Below, piece by piece: positions 9,089 through 17,401 of a stretch of 64,000 nt of DNA. The stretch spans positions 41,662-105,661 of the forward strand of contig NZ_BAEH01000132.1 of NCBI RefSeq assembly GCF_000241305.1, written 5' to 3'. Both the position numbers and the translations under genes were made by a program. The notes below the pieces were generated by a model. The model was not told where the DNA came from and did no database searches. It was given only the letters and a program-made list of their open reading frames with translations. The DNA is from Gordonia effusa NBRC 100432. Lineage in GTDB: Bacteria; Actinomycetota; Actinomycetes; Mycobacteriales; Mycobacteriaceae. Within the stretch, counting starts at the first letter, position 1, and every line of letters begins with the position of its first letter.

Positions 9089-9866
9089 CTTCTTCTATGT
9101 CGCCGCCTTGTCGGCTGCCGTACTCGCCCTCGTTCAAGCCGTCACCTACCTTGTCGGACGTCGGATCGGCCGGTACAACGTTGTCGACGTCGCCTGGGGC
9201 GTTGGTCTGGTCGCGGTCGCGCTCGTCGCATTGGTCGCCGGCGACGGCGATCTGACCCGACGAATCCTGCTCGCGGCAATCGTGTCCGTCTGGGGGCTGC
9301 GTCTGTCGTGGCATATGTGGCTCAAAAGCGCTGGCGCGGGCGAAGATCCACGCTATGTGGCCCTACTGGAACGTCATGGTGGCGCACGCCCGGTCACGGT
9401 GATCACTCGCATCTTCCTTACTCAGGCGCTCGCGCAGTGGGTCATCTCGCTGCCGGTGCAAGTGGCTGCGGTCAGTGGTCCGGTCAGCGGCGTCAGCTGG
9501 CTACTGGTCGCGATCGGCACCGCGCTGTCGGTCACCGGATTTGTTGTCGAAGCAACCGGCGATTGGCAGTTACGCCGGTTCAAATCCGACCCGCGCAATC
9601 GCGGTGTGGTGATGGATCGTGGACTGTGGGCGTGGACACGTCACCCCAACTATTTCGGCGACGCGTGCGTATGGTGGGGTATCTACGGCATATCGGCCGC
9701 GACGTGGCCGGGTGTGTTGATGATCGTGTCGCCGGTATTGATGACATATTTCCTCGTCGTCGGCACCGGGGCTCGCTTACTAGAACAACATATGGCCGAC
9801 CGCCCTGGATTCGCCGAATACCAGCGCCGCACAAGCTTTTTCATCCCGTGGCCGCCCAAGGTCTGA
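9081..9866 (+). CDS. DUF1295 membrane protein (Rv0446c-like)
   Basis: A 261-residue integral membrane protein with about six hydrophobic segments, the first at residues 5-25. It ends with the family signature GLWAWTRHPNYFGDACVWWG, also found in the steroid 5-alpha-reductase/ICMT-like superfamily, so a membrane-embedded reductase acting on acyl chains is plausible but unproven. It overlaps the methyltransferase gene by 8 bases, with GAGG before the ATG. The neighbour pair is conserved in the SigK locus of mycobacteria. Confidence 0.85.
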   Translation: MSDFFYVAALSAAVLALVQAVTYLVGRRIGRYNVVDVAWGVGLVAVALVALVAGDGDLTRRILLAAIVSVWGLRLSWHMWLKSAGAGEDPRYVALLERHGGARPVTVITRIFLTQALAQWVISLPVQVAAVSGPVSGVSWLLVAIGTALSVTGFVVEATGDWQLRRFKSDPRNRGVVMDRGLWAWTRHPNYFGDACVWWGIYGISAATWPGVLMIVSPVLMTYFLVVGTGARLLEQHMADRPGFAEYQRRTSFFIPWPPKV

Positions 9867-9960
9867 GATGATGGCGACCAGGACGGACCGGACCGAGCAC
9901 GTCGAGAGAACCGGGCGCCAGCGAATGCGGGTCCGCGCGGACGCGATCGAAGGGACACGG

Positions 9961-10539
9961 ATGAATCAGCGGGCGTCTGCCGAAACCGCGACACTGGACG
10001 CACTGCTCGTCCGCGTCGGCGACGGCGACACCGCCGCATTCAGCGACTTCTACCACCGCACATCCGCACGTACCTACGGCCTGGTCCTGCGCGTGCTGCG
10101 CGATCCGGGATATAGCGAAGAAGTACTGCAAGAGGTCTATCTCAACGTCTGGCGCTCGGCCAGATCCTTCGACTCCTCCACCGGCTCGGTGATGGCCTGG
10201 CTGCTGACTATCGCACACCGGCGCGCCGTCGATCGTGTGCGCGCGGAACAGTCGGCGGGCACCCGGGACGCCACCTACTCAGCGGCGACGTATATGCCGC
10301 CGCGTGATGATGTTGCCGATACGGTTGTGCACCGCTCCGACTCAGCGGTGGTCGTCGACTGCCTGGACACCTTGAGTGACGCTCAACGGCTGGCGGTCGA
10401 ATCGGCGTACTACAACAGCCGGACCTATCGGGAGGTGGCATCCGACCTCGGCCTTGGGCTCTCAGCGGTCAAGGCCAGGATCCGAGACGGCCTACGCCGA
10501 CTGCGCGAGTGTGTGTCGGGGGTGAACAACGATGCCTGA
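9961..10539 (+). CDS. sigK: ECF sigma factor SigK
   Basis: A 192-residue ECF sigma factor. Region 2 contains YGLVLRVLRDPGYSEEVLQE, LNVWRSARSF and MAWLLTIAHRRAVDRVR; region 4 contains SAYYNSRTYREVASDLGLG and SAVKARIRDGLRRLR. Two cysteines at residues 134 and 184 are 50 residues apart, matching the redox-active pair Cys133/Cys183 reported for M. tuberculosis SigK. The ATG at 9961 gives the usual family length (187 in M. tuberculosis) and follows GAAGGG; an earlier ATG at 9868 just after the previous stop is possible. It overlaps rskA by 8 bases. Confidence 0.88.
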   Translation: MNQRASAETATLDALLVRVGDGDTAAFSDFYHRTSARTYGLVLRVLRDPGYSEEVLQEVYLNVWRSARSFDSSTGSVMAWLLTIAHRRAVDRVRAEQSAGTRDATYSAATYMPPRDDVADTVVHRSDSAVVVDCLDTLSDAQRLAVESAYYNSRTYREVASDLGLGLSAVKARIRDGLRRLRECVSGVNNDA

Positions 10540-11266
10540 GCTGTCTTCTGAGGAACTCGTCGACCTCGCCGAGGTCTATGCTCTCGACGCACTGGACGAC
10601 GCCGAGCGGCGCGACATCTCGATCGCGTTAGCGGCTGCGGCGCCCGACGTGCGCCGACGATTCGAATCGGTGGTCACCGAGGTTCGGGAGACGCTGGCCG
10701 CACATTCGGCAACTCTCGCGCTAGCCCCGCCCGCTCGCGCTTACGAATCACTGATGGCCGAGGTCGCCCCGGCGTCGGTCGGCGGCACGGTCACCGACCT
10801 GACCGCACGGCGTCGGCGGCTGTACGTCGCGTTGGCCGCCGCCGCTGCCGTGGTCGCGGTGGTGCTCGGCGGCATCGGTATCGCCTCGCGGCTCGGCCAA
10901 TCCCCCACATCGCCACCGTCGGCGGCCGAACAACTGATGTCGGCGCGCGACTTGCGGACGTCGACGGCCGCGGTGCCCGGCGGCGGCACGATGACGGTCC
11001 TCTATTCACGCAGCGCGAACTCCGCCGTCGTGGTACTCAACGACGTCCCAGCACCCGCGGCGCAGTCGGCGTACCAGATGTGGCAGATACCGGGAGCCGG
11101 CGCACCAAAATCCCTCGGTGTGATGGATGCCGCGGCGATTACCCCGTCGACCCAGGTCTCGGTGCCGAATATCGAAGCGACATCGGCGATCTCGGTCAGC
11201 GTCGAACCACCCGGCGGGTCATCCGCACCGACGAAGGTCGTCGTGTCCGTACCGCTGCGGGAGTGA
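10532..11266 (+). CDS. rskA: Anti-sigma-K factor RskA
   Basis: A 244-residue single-pass membrane protein. The cytoplasmic part (about 1-90) contains the anti-sigma segment VYALDALDDAERRDI; one membrane helix spans roughly 94-115 (LYVALAAAAAVVAVVLGGIG); the external domain carries the RskA signature SAYQMWQIPGAGAPKSLGVM. It should hold SigK at the membrane until a signal leads to its cleavage. It overlaps sigK by 8 bases, ensuring coupled synthesis, and is followed 4 bases later by the photolyase gene. Confidence 0.88.
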   Translation: MPELSSEELVDLAEVYALDALDDAERRDISIALAAAAPDVRRRFESVVTEVRETLAAHSATLALAPPARAYESLMAEVAPASVGGTVTDLTARRRRLYVALAAAAAVVAVVLGGIGIASRLGQSPTSPPSAAEQLMSARDLRTSTAAVPGGGTMTVLYSRSANSAVVVLNDVPAPAAQSAYQMWQIPGAGAPKSLGVMDAAAITPSTQVSVPNIEATSAISVSVEPPGGSSAPTKVVVSVPLRE

Positions 11267-11270
11267 GCCG

Positions 11271-12656
11271 ATGACCCGTCCCGCCATCATGTGGTTCCGG
11301 CGCGACCTTCGCCTCGCGGATCTGCCACCGCTGCTCGCCGCGGTTGACCGTACCGCCGAGGCAATCGCGGTGTTCGTACTCGACGACGCTCTATTGCGTA
11401 CCGCCGGTGGGCCGCGAATGGCCTTTCTCGCCGGGTGTGTGAACGCGCTCAACGACGATCTCAACGGACGGCTGCTGATCCTGCGTGGGCCGCCGGAGGA
11501 AGCGATACCCGCGCTGGTTCGTCAGGTCGATGCTGACTCGGTACATATCAGCGCCGACTTCGGCCCCTATGGCACTGGACGAGATTCGGCGGTCCGGGAC
11601 GCGTTGAGTGCCACCGGATCCGGTGTGCCACTCATTGCCACCGGCTCGCCGTACGCGGTGTCACCGGGACGCATCGTCAACAAGACCGGGAATCCCTACC
11701 AGGTGTTCACGCCGTTCCGGCGGGCGTGGCTCGATCACGGTTGGCACACACCCGCTCACACCGACGCCAACACGGTACGGTGGCTCGACCCGACCGATGT
11801 AACGGGCAGGGTGGCAATCGATTCCGCATTCGGCGATCCCGGCAGCGATGGCCCCCAGCTACTCGCGGCCGGCGAACGAGCTGCCCAAAAGCGTTGGCGT
11901 GCTTACCTGCACGATGATCTCGACTCATATTCCGACGAGCGCGACCGGCCCGATCTGGACACGACTACGCGGTTGTCGGCCTATCTCAAATTCGGGTGTC
12001 TACATCCGCGGACGATCCTGCACGACATACGTTCGCGCAGTGACGAAAACGCCCGAACCTTGCGCAGTGAACTGGCCTGGCGCGACTTCTACGCGGACGT
12101 CTTGTATCGCCGCCCCGATACTGCCCGGCACAACTACAACAAGAAATTCGACAACCTCCGCCACGACTCTGGACCGCACGCCGATGCGGCGTTCGAGGCC
12201 TGGTGCTCGGGCCGGACCGGGTACCCCATCGTCGATGCCGGGATGCGTCAGTTACTCGCCGAAGGCTGGATGCACAACCGAGTGCGGATGATCGTCGCGT
12301 CCTTCCTGACCAAGGATCTCCATCTGCCGTGGTGGTGGGGCGCAAGACATTTCATGACATACCTCGTTGACGGCGATCTCGCGTCGAATCAACATGGCTG
12401 GCAGTGGACCGCCGGCTGCGGCACCGACGCGGCTCCCTACTTCCGGGTGTTCAATCCGACGGGCCAGGGTGAACGATTCGACCCGAACGGCGACTATGTC
12501 CGCCGTTGGGTACCCGAACTGCGCGGCATCAAGGGAAAAGCCGTTCATCAACCGTGGAAGCATTCCGAGTCATTCGATAGCGCGGACTACCCGGCCCCCA
12601 TCGTCGACCACGCCGCGCAGCGCCTCGAAGCGCTCGCCCGGTACGACGAGTTGTAG
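11271..12656 (+). CDS. phr: Deoxyribodipyrimidine photolyase (class I CPD type)
   Basis: A 461-residue photolyase that uses blue light to split UV-induced pyrimidine dimers. The N-terminal antenna domain begins IMWFRRDLRLADLPPLLAAV. The FAD-binding domain shows LSAYLKFGCLHPRTI, SELAWRDFYADVLYRRP, GYPIVDAGMRQLLAEGWMHN, and the conserved end SNQHGWQWTAGCGTDAAPYF then RVFNPTGQGERFDPNG. The ATG at 11271 follows GGGAG and lies 4 bases after rskA, so it is most likely the last gene of the SigK operon. M. tuberculosis has the same SigK locus without a photolyase. Confidence 0.92.
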   Translation: MTRPAIMWFRRDLRLADLPPLLAAVDRTAEAIAVFVLDDALLRTAGGPRMAFLAGCVNALNDDLNGRLLILRGPPEEAIPALVRQVDADSVHISADFGPYGTGRDSAVRDALSATGSGVPLIATGSPYAVSPGRIVNKTGNPYQVFTPFRRAWLDHGWHTPAHTDANTVRWLDPTDVTGRVAIDSAFGDPGSDGPQLLAAGERAAQKRWRAYLHDDLDSYSDERDRPDLDTTTRLSAYLKFGCLHPRTILHDIRSRSDENARTLRSELAWRDFYADVLYRRPDTARHNYNKKFDNLRHDSGPHADAAFEAWCSGRTGYPIVDAGMRQLLAEGWMHNRVRMIVASFLTKDLHLPWWWGARHFMTYLVDGDLASNQHGWQWTAGCGTDAAPYFRVFNPTGQGERFDPNGDYVRRWVPELRGIKGKAVHQPWKHSESFDSADYPAPIVDHAAQRLEALARYDEL

Positions 12657-12678
12657 CCGCCACCCCCGCCGTCCCGGC

Positions 12679-12684
12679 TATGCT
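12679..12684 (+). promoter_or_regulatory. Leaderless -10 of the primase-polymerase gene
   Basis: TATGCT lies 7 bases before the GTG at 12692. It includes the ATG at 12680, so that ATG is more likely part of the promoter than the start codon. Confidence 0.5.
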
Positions 12685-12691
12685 CAACGTC

Positions 12692-13642
12692 GTGGGCGCA
12701 CATGGCGAGCCGATCCAACTCGACGTCGATGGCAAGGCGGTTCGCGTCTCCAGTCCGGACCGGATCTACTTCCCGGAGCGCGGCGAGACGAAACTCGATC
12801 TCGTCAACTACTACCTTTCGGTTGGCGACGGAATAGTGCGCGCGCTGCGCGACCGACCGTGCATGCTGCACCGCTTTCCCAAGGGCGTCGCCGAGAAGAA
12901 GGTGCACCAGAAGCGGCTCCCCGCGGGCGCTCCGGATTGGATCGAAACCTGCGAGATCTACTTCCCGCGCTACGGCCGCACCGCCGATGAGCTGTGCGTA
13001 ACCGAGCTGGGCAGTGTCATCTGGGCGGTGCAGATGTCGACCGTCGAGTTTCACCCGTGGAACTCACGGCGATTCGATCCCGAAGCGCCCGACGAGTGGC
13101 GGATCGACCTCGACCCGATGCCCGACTGCTCGTTTGACCGCATCCAGCGGGTCGCGCACGTGGTGCAAGAGATCCTGGACGAATTGGGGATGCGCGGTTT
13201 CCCGAAGACGTCCGGTGGCCGGGGGCTGCATATCTACGTACGTATCGCACCGGAGTGGGGATTCCCGCAGGTGCGGCGGGCAGCCCTCGCATTCGCCCGT
13301 GAGGTCGAGCGCCGGGCTCCATCAGAGGTCACCACCACCTGGTGGCGCAAAGATCGCGACCCCGCGGCCGTCTTCGTGGATTACAACCAGAACACGCGCG
13401 ATCACACGATGGCGTCGGCATACTCGGTACGAGGAAACCCACGCGCGACCGTCTCAGCTCCGTTGCGCTGGAACGAGATCGACGATATCGCCCCCGATGA
13501 CTTCACCATCGCGACGATGCCGGCACGCTACGCCGAGCTCGGCGATTTACATGCGCAGATCGACGACGTCGCATATCGCCTCGACACCTTGCTGGACTGG
13601 GCCGATCGCGACGATCTTCCGCTCGAGGACGCGCAATCGTAA
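12692..13642 (+). CDS. LigD-type primase-polymerase (PolD-like)
   Basis: A 316-residue stand-alone version of the polymerase domain of bacterial NHEJ ligase D, of the archaeo-eukaryotic primase family. Seen: RIYFPERGETKLDLVNYYLS near the start, WRIDLDPMPDCSFDRI (metal-binding DxD), FPKTSGGRGLHIYVRI and VFVDYNQNTRDHTMASAYS. Mycobacterial relatives fill gaps with ribonucleotides and help in DNA repair. There is no ligase or nuclease domain. The start is set at GTG 12692 because of the TANNNT promoter 7 bases upstream. It follows the photolyase by about 35 bases but seems to have its own promoter. Confidence 0.88.
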   Translation: MGAHGEPIQLDVDGKAVRVSSPDRIYFPERGETKLDLVNYYLSVGDGIVRALRDRPCMLHRFPKGVAEKKVHQKRLPAGAPDWIETCEIYFPRYGRTADELCVTELGSVIWAVQMSTVEFHPWNSRRFDPEAPDEWRIDLDPMPDCSFDRIQRVAHVVQEILDELGMRGFPKTSGGRGLHIYVRIAPEWGFPQVRRAALAFAREVERRAPSEVTTTWWRKDRDPAAVFVDYNQNTRDHTMASAYSVRGNPRATVSAPLRWNEIDDIAPDDFTIATMPARYAELGDLHAQIDDVAYRLDTLLDWADRDDLPLEDAQS

Positions 13643-13673
13643 CGTCGATTCGCCGACAACGGATTTCGTCGCC

Positions 13674-14510
13674 CTAGAACTTCAGCTCGTCTCGGTTCTG
13701 GCTGGACAGCGATGCGAAATACTCGACGGAATCGGTGAACGCGAGTCCTGCGAAGTTGCCGTCGGACGGCACCTCGGGCTCAATCGGCTCGATGATTCGT
13801 TGCACCGCAAGCAAATCCGCGACCGTGGAGTATCTCGCCAGTTCTCGCAACTGAGTCCACGTGGGGGGCAGCAGAAAACACTTCCCGGCCGCCCAATCCT
13901 CAAGGGCCCCAGCGGCAGAACGCCAGTATGCCTCCTCGACCTCTGTTGTTCGATCATCGGCAACCTGACCTGCGGGCAGTGCGGCGAGAAAGAAGTGGGT
14001 GTCGTAGCGACGTTTCTCATTCTTCGGCGTAATCCAGTGTGCCAGCGGGACAAGGAGATCGGCACGCAGGGTGAGATCATTCGCCGCCAGGAACTCGGCA
14101 AGGGACAGAGTCCGATCTTCCAGCAACGAGCGCTGCGGAGCCAAACTAGTCACGTCGAGCGGTGAACCGTCGGCGGTGCCGACCAGGAGCACACCGCATT
14201 CTTCGTAGGTCTCCCGAACCGCGGCGCACACCAGCTTCTGCGCAACATCCTCGTCGGTGCCGAATTGTGTTGCCCACCAATCGATTCCATGCCCCGACCA
14301 CGCGATATCCGCGCCGCCGTCGCGTGGATCGACGCCACCGCCGGGGAACACCGTCATCCCACCCGCGAATGCCATCTGCTTGACGCGGCGCTGCAAGAAC
14401 ACCTCGATGCCCTGCTCACCGTCGCGGACCAGCACCACCGTCGAGGCGGCTTTCAGCGGCGCAACCGTCGACTCGGAATTCTCGGACATCTGGGCCTCAC
14501 TTTCACTCAC
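13674..14510 (-). CDS. Nudix hydrolase (Rv3040c-like)
   Basis: A 278-residue Nudix protein. The box is interrupted by an insertion: GGMTVFPGGGVDPRDGG near residue 50 and, after the insert, AAVRETYEECGVLLVG near 95 carrying the REXXEE metal ligands. This long-insert type is common in actinobacterial relatives of CoA pyrophosphatases; the substrate is not certain. Two starts compete: GTG at 14510, 8 bases after TAGCGT (leaderless), and ATG at 14489 preceded by GTGAGG. The gene belongs to the conserved Rv3039c-Rv3044 order, here separated from echA17 by the SigK block. Confidence 0.83.
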   Translation of the reverse strand: MSESEAQMSENSESTVAPLKAASTVVLVRDGEQGIEVFLQRRVKQMAFAGGMTVFPGGGVDPRDGGADIAWSGHGIDWWATQFGTDEDVAQKLVCAAVRETYEECGVLLVGTADGSPLDVTSLAPQRSLLEDRTLSLAEFLAANDLTLRADLLVPLAHWITPKNEKRRYDTHFFLAALPAGQVADDRTTEVEEAYWRSAAGALEDWAAGKCFLLPPTWTQLRELARYSTVADLLAVQRIIEPIEPEVPSDGNFAGLAFTDSVEYFASLSSQNRDELKF

Positions 14511-14518
14511 TGTGAGGC

Positions 14519-14524
14519 ACGCTA
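14519..14524 (-). promoter_or_regulatory. Leaderless -10 of the Nudix gene
   Basis: TAGCGT on the minus strand, 8 bases before the GTG at 14510. Confidence 0.4.
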
Positions 14525-14571
14525 CTCAACGCGATGACCTAGCGAACGCTCGGGTGCGGTGTTCGATCGTC

Positions 14572-15411
14572 CTACGCCCGGCGATGTCCTCCTGCCGCAC
14601 GCTGACGTCGGGCGAAGAAGCGGCCGTCGATGCGGTCGAGGGCGATCCGCTGACTGAACGCGGTGGACAGATTCTGCGCGGTGAGCACGTCGTCGAGTAG
14701 CCCCTGCGCGACCACTTTCCCCTCAGCGAGCAGCATCGCATGCGTGAACCCCTCCGGGATTTCCTCGACGTGGTGGGTGATCAACACGGTGGCCGGCGCG
14801 TCGGGGTCCTGGGCGAGCCGCCCGAGCCGCTCGACCAACTCTTCTCGGCCACCGAGGTCAAGTCCGGCGGCGGGCTCGTCGAAGAGCAACAGTTCGGGGT
14901 CAGTCATCAATGCGCGCGCGATGAGGACTCGTTTGCGCTCCCCCTCCGACAACGTGCCAAACCGCCGATCAGCGAGGTGCTCGGCACCCATCGATTCGAG
15001 TGTGTCGATTGCCTGCGAGCGGTCGATGTCGTCATAGCGCTCCCGCCATCGCCCGACCACTGCATAACCAGCCGAGATCACGACGTCGCAGACAATCTCA
15101 TCGTCGGGAACCCGAGCCGCCAGCGCGGGACTCGACACGCCGATTCGCAGGGATAACTCACGCAATTCGGTTGAACCCAACCGTTCATCGAGCAGGCGCG
15201 CACTACCCGACGTCGGGTGCAGGCCGCCAGCGGCGATCGAGAGCAGCGTCGTTTTGCCCGCACCGTTCGGACCGAGAATCACCCAGCGTTCATCGAGTTC
15301 GACCTGCCACGACAGTGGCCCGACGAGGGCACGTCCCTCGCGCACCACCGACACGTCGCGCAAATCGATCAGGAGATCCGGATTGGACTGGGAGGAGTCG
15401 GCCATAGTCAC
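14572..15411 (-). CDS. ABC transporter ATP-binding protein (Rv3041c-like)
   Basis: A 279-residue ATPase subunit. Walker A is [20 protein letters not shown] near residue 50, the signature [16 protein letters not shown] near 160, and Walker [16 protein letters not shown] near 178, followed by the switch histidine in [12 protein letters not shown]. No permease gene is next to it, as in the M. tuberculosis locus, so the transported substrate is unknown; the ModF-like single-domain form may not transport at all. The start at GTG 15411 rests on TAGTAT 7 bases upstream; an ATG at 15420 overlaps that hexamer. Confidence 0.85.
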   Translation of the reverse strand: MTMADSSQSNPDLLIDLRDVSVVREGRALVGPLSWQVELDERWVILGPNGAGKTTLLSIAAGGLHPTSGSARLLDERLGSTELRELSLRIGVSSPALAARVPDDEIVCDVVISAGYAVVGRWRERYDDIDRSQAIDTLESMGAEHLADRRFGTLSEGERKRVLIARALMTDPELLLFDEPAAGLDLGGREELVERLGRLAQDPDAPATVLITHHVEEIPEGFTHAMLLAEGKVVAQGLLDDVLTAQNLSTAFSQRIALDRIDGRFFARRQRAAGGHRRA

Positions 15412-15418
15412 GACATCC

Positions 15419-15424
15419 ATACTA
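15419..15424 (-). promoter_or_regulatory. Leaderless -10 of the ABC ATPase gene
   Basis: TAGTAT on the minus strand, 7 bases before the GTG at 15411. Confidence 0.45.
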
Positions 15425-15533
15425 TGGAGCCGCCCGACCGCCGCGTCGACCTACGGCATCGGGCATTGTCGTGTCGCAGGCATATTGGCCGGGTATCGGG
15501 AATATTCGACGCTCGTCATCGTTGAGAATCGAC

Positions 15534-16559
15534 GTGGCTGCACCTCTCTCACTCCTCGATCTCGCGCCCGTCAATCTGAGCGCGGGTGAAACGCTCGCCG
15601 ACAGTATCGCGCACAGCGTGACAATGGCTCAGAACGCCGAAGCTGTTGGCTACGAGCGCATTTGGTATGCCGAACACCACAATATGCCAACCATCGCGTC
15701 TGCGGCGCCCGCCGTCCTCACCGGTATCGTCGCCGCGCAGACCTCGACGATCCGGCTCGGCGCCGGCGGTGTGATGCTGCCGAACCACGCTCCGTTGACA
15801 ATCGCCGAACAGTTCACCACCCTGGCCGCGGCGCACCCCGGCCGGATCGATCTCGGCCTGGGTCGGGCACCCGGCACCGACCAACAGACTTTCGCGGCGC
15901 TCCGCCGCAACGTCGCATCCGCGGAACGATTCCCCAGCGACGTCGTCGAATTGCAGGCGTATCTACGCGGTGAATCACGTATTCCGGGGGTGTCGTCGCT
16001 GACCGGTCAGCCGACCGACGTCGAACTGTACATTCTCGGTTCGTCGTTATTCGGCGCACAGCTCGCCGCGCAACTGGGGCTTCCGTACGCATTCGCATCG
16101 CATTTCGCCCCGCAAGCGCTTGAACAAGCAATTGCTATCTACCGCAACGAGTTCCGACCGTCGGAGGCACTCGCGGAGCCATATCTCATCGCCGGTATGA
16201 CCGCTATCGTCGCCGACGATGCCGACGTCGCCGAAAACCAGCGCCGCAAGGTCGTCCGCAGCCGGGTCCGTCGGCAATTGCCGGCCGACCGTGTCTATAG
16301 CGACGAGGAGATCGACGCCCTTCTCTCGACCCCCAACGGCGCGGCGATCGCTGACATGATGCGCTTCAGCGCGGTCGGCACGGTTGACGTCGCACGCGCG
16401 GCCATCGACGAGTTCGCCGCGCATACTGGCGCCGACGAGTTGATCATCGCGCCGACCGCGCTCGATCGGGCCATTTGGCATAACACCGTGACGGCGCTCG
16501 CCCCGGCATCGGCCGACGGGTCAACTTCCAGTCTCGACCGGAAAACCGCGGCGTCGTAG
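15534..16559 (+). CDS. LLM-class flavin-dependent oxidoreductase
   Basis: A 341-residue luciferase-like monooxygenase of the MsnO8 type. Family marks: [10 protein letters not shown] at the start, [20 protein letters not shown] near residue 40, [16 protein letters not shown] near 75, and [20 protein letters not shown] near 105. It would use FMNH2 or F420H2 to oxidise or reduce a small substrate, unknown here. The start is uncertain: GTG 15534 and TTG 15522 both fit the family N-terminus, while GTG 15471 would add an unrelated extension. It is divergent from the ABC ATPase gene. Confidence 0.82.
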   Translation: MAAPLSLLDLAPVNLSAGETLADSIAHSVTMAQNAEAVGYERIWYAEHHNMPTIASAAPAVLTGIVAAQTSTIRLGAGGVMLPNHAPLTIAEQFTTLAAAHPGRIDLGLGRAPGTDQQTFAALRRNVASAERFPSDVVELQAYLRGESRIPGVSSLTGQPTDVELYILGSSLFGAQLAAQLGLPYAFASHFAPQALEQAIAIYRNEFRPSEALAEPYLIAGMTAIVADDADVAENQRRKVVRSRVRRQLPADRVYSDEEIDALLSTPNGAAIADMMRFSAVGTVDVARAAIDEFAAHTGADELIIAPTALDRAIWHNTVTALAPASADGSTSSLDRKTAAS

Positions 16560-16596
16560 CTGAGTTGCCAACGTCGTGCGGCCCTACCGCCGTCGC

Positions 16597-16665
16597 GAAA
16601 ATCGTCCGAATAGGTCGTCGGCAAGGGCAATCTGCCCTTGGTGACCAACTATTCGGACGATTTTC
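16597..16665. terminator. 69-bp palindrome between convergent genes
   Basis: Perfect 17-base arms (16597-16613 and 16649-16665) and an inner 8-base stem CAAGGGCA/TGCCCTTG around the centre at 16631, separated by unpaired bulges. It overlaps the stop codon of the minus-strand PTH2 gene and follows the LLM gene, so a two-way terminator is likely. Confidence 0.65.
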
Positions 16666-17401
16666 ACCGCAGGTCGGGGCACTCGGCGATGACCGTCACC
16701 GAGCCCGGAGCTATTTCGGTAAACCCGGCATCACGCACTGCGATGGCCTCGCCCCGACGATCGGCGTCGAGTAATTGTGCCCACTTCGACTCGGCTGAGG
16801 AACACACGTCGATCGGACAGCCAGCGTCGTACCACGCGCGTGCCCGTTGGAGGTCCATCAACTTCACTCCGAGCATCGCGCCGTGCCCCACCTGGGCGGC
16901 CATTTTGCCGACGGTCATCTCCAATGTCGGGTTAATCCACAGCACCATCGTGCCCGCTGCCCCCGAAGGCCCCTTAGGCAATTCGCCCTCCACCTCGGTA
17001 CCGCCGATCTGCAACCGCTTGATCCGCGGATCGACGTCGCCGACTCGCCCGGGTACGAAGGCTCGCGCCTGCGCGCCGTCGCACGACGCCGTCACACCCC
17101 AAACCTCTTGTGCTGCTTGCCAATGCGATGAACGCGCTCGACGTGCGATCTTGCGGATCCGCGCGTCGCACCAAGCATCCATCGATGCCGCCCACGGCCC
17201 ATCCCCACCGCTGCGTTCATCGAGGCACAGCAATGCGACAGCTCTAGCGGCCGCGATCAGCAACTCGACTCTGGCGGGTGGTTCGATCTTCTCAATCCGC
17301 AACACCATCGCCATCGCGAGGACGTCAGCCGGATCGTCGTAGTCATCGGCGCCGCCGACGTAGTCGTGCAACCGCCGATACGCGTCGCCAAACCAATCCA
17401 A
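16664..17401 (-). CDS. PTH2-family peptidyl-tRNA hydrolase-like protein
   Basis: A 245-residue protein. The C-terminal part (about 150-245) is a PTH2 domain: GTMVLWINPTLEMTVGKMAA, then AAQVGHGAMLG, and the end AIAVRDAGFTEIAPGSVTVI. PTH2 enzymes release peptides from stalled peptidyl-tRNA. Residues 1-140 form an extra alpha-helical region of unknown role. The start is a TTG directly before the stop of the upstream gene, so the two are translationally linked. The function is inferred from the domain only. Confidence 0.75.
   Translation of the reverse strand: MDWFGDAYRRLHDYVGGADDYDDPADVLAMAMVLRIEKIEPPARVELLIAAARAVALLCLDERSGGDGPWAASMDAWCDARIRKIARRARSSHWQAAQEVWGVTASCDGAQARAFVPGRVGDVDPRIKRLQIGGTEVEGELPKGPSGAAGTMVLWINPTLEMTVGKMAAQVGHGAMLGVKLMDLQRARAWYDAGCPIDVCSSAESKWAQLLDADRRGEAIAVRDAGFTEIAPGSVTVIAECPDLR

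Noticed and set aside
13014..14165. 383-codon frame across the PolD-like and Nudix genes
   Set aside because: It overlaps two well-supported genes in other frames and encodes arginine/serine-rich sequence without a fold.
15465..15475. Third copy of the 65-bp element (ATTGTCGTG)
   Set aside because: Only the 9-mer matches; the TCTGTGGGGTA part is absent at the required distance.
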